Source: an uncultured Candidatus Saccharibacteria bacterium (lineage in GTDB: Bacteria; Patescibacteriota; Saccharimonadia; Saccharimonadales; Saccharimonadaceae). Taken from it: a stretch of 64,000 nt of DNA. Both the position numbers and the translations under genes were made by a program. Of the stretch, positions 62,313-64,000 are shown one piece after another; the first letter of the stretch is position 1, and each line of letters begins with the position of its first letter. The notes beneath the pieces are model-generated. The model did no database searches and was not told where the DNA came from. It saw only the letters and a list, made by a program, of their open reading frames with translations. Where the stretch lies: assembly GCA_947307225.1 (NCBI GenBank), contig CAMZIL010000001.1, forward strand, positions 156,120 through 220,119, given 5' to 3'.

Positions 62313-63116
62313 ATGAAAAAGGAAATGAGAAAGTCTTCCGTAATGGGAGCAAAGGTAGTAATCAGCATTATGTTAATCGTTTCTATGCTCTGCACACTGT
62401 GCGCATGTGGCAAGGATGACAAGCCCTCTGACAACAGAGAGCCCGTCACATCCGTTTCCGAACTTCCTAAGGACGGACTCGGAGTAGATGAACCTGGTCA
62501 GGAAATTGACCCGGGCTTTGAAGCTCCTACAACCACAACCACAGAAACACAGCAGAACAGCGGCAACGGCTATTCGTATACCATCTATGACGGTTTTACT
62601 GTTACGATGGATATCGATATCAACGACTACATCGTAGTAAACGACTACGGCATGTTCCTGCAGCTCTACGATCTGGCAACAGATTTAGGCTGGTCTGCAA
62701 TCGACGGTTATCCCGGAAACGTTATAAGTGTTCCTCGTTATACGTTTGATTGCGGGAACGGCTGCACAATGCTGTTCGATTTCGAGGCTTATGGTCAGAA
62801 TATAGATGGAAAGGATTATCCTCAGCTTCACAATATTTGGGTAAAATTTGTGACAACAGGTGATTACTCCGTTAATTATTACTCCAGCAGCAGCGATGCG
62901 ACACAGAAGAATGTAGTTGTAAATCTCGACGAGCACTATGCAATAGACGAATACCGTCTGAATGGAAAAGGCTACGGCCTTTGCCACGACGACGTCGTCT
63001 TAATCGCTTACATCCTTTGGGCTTGTTCAGAGAACCCTGGACAGGATCCTTTAGCAAATGTAGGCGTTAGCAACGTCCAGAATGCGCCGACAGTCAACGA
63101 GTACACTATCCACTGA
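62313..63116 (+). CDS. putative lipoprotein of Clostridia type
   Basis: A 267-aa protein. Basic start (KKEMRKSSV), hydrophobic helix, lipobox ending LCAC with Cys at about residue 32, then a Thr/Glu-rich spacer (APTTTTTETQQNSG) and a globular C-terminal domain (about 90-267). Family not recognised. Signal sequence and spacer look like lipoproteins of gut Clostridia. It has a perfect promoter, strong AAGGAGG site 7 nt before the ATG, and its own terminator, unlike its leaderless neighbours, so recent gain is likely. It ends in TGA. Confidence 0.75.
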   Translation: MKKEMRKSSVMGAKVVISIMLIVSMLCTLCACGKDDKPSDNREPVTSVSELPKDGLGVDEPGQEIDPGFEAPTTTTTETQQNSGNGYSYTIYDGFTVTMDIDINDYIVVNDYGMFLQLYDLATDLGWSAIDGYPGNVISVPRYTFDCGNGCTMLFDFEAYGQNIDGKDYPQLHNIWVKFVTTGDYSVNYYSSSSDATQKNVVVNLDEHYAIDEYRLNGKGYGLCHDDVVLIAYILWACSENPGQDPLANVGVSNVQNAPTVNEYTIH

Positions 63117-63124
63117 TTAACTAC

Positions 63125-63159
63125 AAAATAGGGGCACCCCTAAAAGGTACCCCTATTTT
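63125..63159. terminator. bidirectional terminator
   Basis: A 10-bp stem AAAATAGGGG/CCCCTATTTT (63125-63134 with 63150-63159) with an inner ACC/GGT pair. It ends the lipoprotein gene and the convergent minus-strand gene whose stop begins at 63159. Confidence 0.9.
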
Positions 63160-64000
63160 CATGCCGCGAAATATTGCTTTGCTCGAGGTTCAGCGGTCGT
63201 ATTGGTCTGATAGACAATCGCGACTACTGGAGAATATTCATCCTCCTCGAACTGATATTCCATTCCTTCTTTCTTAGTGAAGTCGCCGTCTTTGCCCTTG
63301 TACGGCAAGTAGCCAGACGGATCATATTGTGCCACCCACTGGCTGACTTCTAGGAGCGCCAAAGTCGACTCTACATTATCCTTAGTCAGGCCGGAGAAGC
63401 GTGCCAAGATGCCCTCATACGATGTATCAATTGGGTGTTTCTCGTAGTATCTAGAAATATACTCAGAAACAGCAGATTCTTCGACAATGCCCTCCGCTTC
63501 GGCGAGACGCTGATCCTCGATAAAGCGCTGGAACTCTTTGCCTTCTTCCCACGTGATGGAGCTGGCCCCGCTCGAGTTATTATCTACGACGCAGGATTCT
63601 CCTGTAATCCAGCCGTAGTTATTGAGCTTGGTTTGGTTAGAGACAATATCGACGCTATCGCCAACAACCGGGATGGCGCCAATGATTGCTCCGCCTACAT
63701 TACCGCCAAAACTACCCGCCCCATCTACGTCAGCAGCAATATTCTGATCGGCCGTGCCCCATGGAGAAGAACGCTGGCCGCAATAAATAATGTATTTACC
63801 TAACCTCGAATCGTCTTTAATTTGCGTATTCCCGTTACTGTCAACCTCTAACTGGTCTTCAACCGAGTTAACGACGTCAGCTGGGTGCTCATCCATGGTT
63901 CTCGAATCGGAAATAATATATGGATTACAGAATGAATCTGCGACGCCACCAATATCCGCAACTTCCGGACAATACTCATTCGTGTTGTCGATGGCTTCTT
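63159..64000 (-). CDS. C-terminal part of a large secreted or membrane protein (cut by window edge)
   Basis: The frame is open from the right edge to 63159 (at least 280 codons); the first ATG inside the window, at 63896, is internal. Visible parts are a Cys-containing IIYCGQRSSPWGTADQNIAAD segment, a short hydrophobic stretch (GGAIIGAIPVVGDSVDIV), another Cys (GESCVVDN), and a helical tail (FQRFIEDQRLAEAEG, YEGILARFSGLTKD). The shape resembles tails of large TM7 envelope proteins encoded near conjugation-like secretion genes, but that is memory of a pattern, not a search. It ends in a shared terminator. Confidence 0.65.
   Translation of the reverse strand, partial: EAIDNTNEYCPEVADIGGVADSFCNPYIISDSRTMDEHPADVVNSVEDQLEVDSNGNTQIKDDSRLGKYIIYCGQRSSPWGTADQNIAADVDGAGSFGGNVGGAIIGAIPVVGDSVDIVSNQTKLNNYGWITGESCVVDNNSSGASSITWEEGKEFQRFIEDQRLAEAEGIVEESAVSEYISRYYEKHPIDTSYEGILARFSGLTKDNVESTLALLEVSQWVAQYDPSGYLPYKGKDGDFTKKEGMEYQFEEDEYSPVVAIVYQTNTTAEPRAKQYFAA

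Noticed and set aside
49110..63160. The two foreign-style genes as part of a transposon or integrated element
   Set aside because: No transposase, integrase, inverted terminal repeats or target duplications are visible beside either gene.

Overview
The window looks like a piece of a small, gene-dense genome from the Candidate Phyla Radiation, most probably a Candidatus Saccharibacteria (TM7) relative. This is an inference from gene content and architecture; no 16S gene is present. Supporting traits are the very short intergenic gaps, many ATGA or 1-nt overlaps, single tRNA genes scattered between protein genes, a half-length TsaB, an RNase HII-YraN fusion, a ComEC without a nuclease domain, lamin-tail surface proteins, a type IV pilus minor-pilin locus, and no visible amino-acid, nucleotide or lipid biosynthesis. 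UGA acts as a normal stop: comEC, tsaE and the 46769-47344 gene all end in ATGA overlaps.

Layout. 1-2914 (minus): alpha/beta hydrolase, then phosphoketolase carried on two overlapping ORFs. 2941-3950: secreted DsbA-like protein and a tiny 23-codon gene with its own promoter, structured leader and terminator. 3963-8368: ruvA, rplS, an rnhB-yraN fusion, secreted HNH nuclease, rubrerythrin, ruvB. 8386-15224: murJ, a polytopic membrane protein, ftsH, tRNA-Pro, a GT39-like protein, tRNA-Leu. 15259-24507 (minus): a six-gene locus whose content matches a minor-pilin/tip operon (single-TM repeat protein, 1324-aa secreted protein, then FimU-, PilV-, PilW- and PilX-like prepilins). 24566-28158: rny, tsaB, tsaE and a comEC whose frame carries a TGA at codon 3. 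28237-36398: LtaS-like enzyme, metG, ruvC, a lamin-tail surface protein interrupted by an in-frame TGA, a three-gene cassette with a cysteine-less flavin oxidoreductase, initiator tRNA and an FtsB-like protein. 36475-42859: tRNA(CAU), 2-hydroxyacid dehydrogenase, def, AEC transporter, ABC exporter, glmS, tRNA-Asn. 42909-49031: acyltransferase, a two-gene secreted cassette including a VirB2-like/C39-peptidase fusion, uppS, a membrane protein, an adenylate kinase-like enzyme and a cation efflux protein. 49110-62097: an isolated foreign-looking gene, an envelope glycan cluster (GtrA, GT2, sugar transferase), a LexA-like short regulator, Mur ligase, aspS, smpB, GT32, GT4, hydrolase and dus. 62118-63160: a second isolated foreign-looking unit, a lipoprotein. 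63159-64000: C-terminal end of a large protein cut by the window edge.

Themes. The genes build a cell surface (MurJ, UppS, Mur ligase, LtaS-like, glycosyltransferases, minor pilins, large secreted proteins), process DNA (RuvABC, ComEC, secreted nuclease) and run translation. The most general non-gene signal is that 26 start codons sit 6-7 nt downstream of a TATAAT-like -10 box, which predicts widespread leaderless transcription. In contrast, two isolated genes (49110-49613 and 62313-63116) have a consensus two-part promoter, a leader, a strong Shine-Dalgarno and a private terminator, as expected for acquired cargo.
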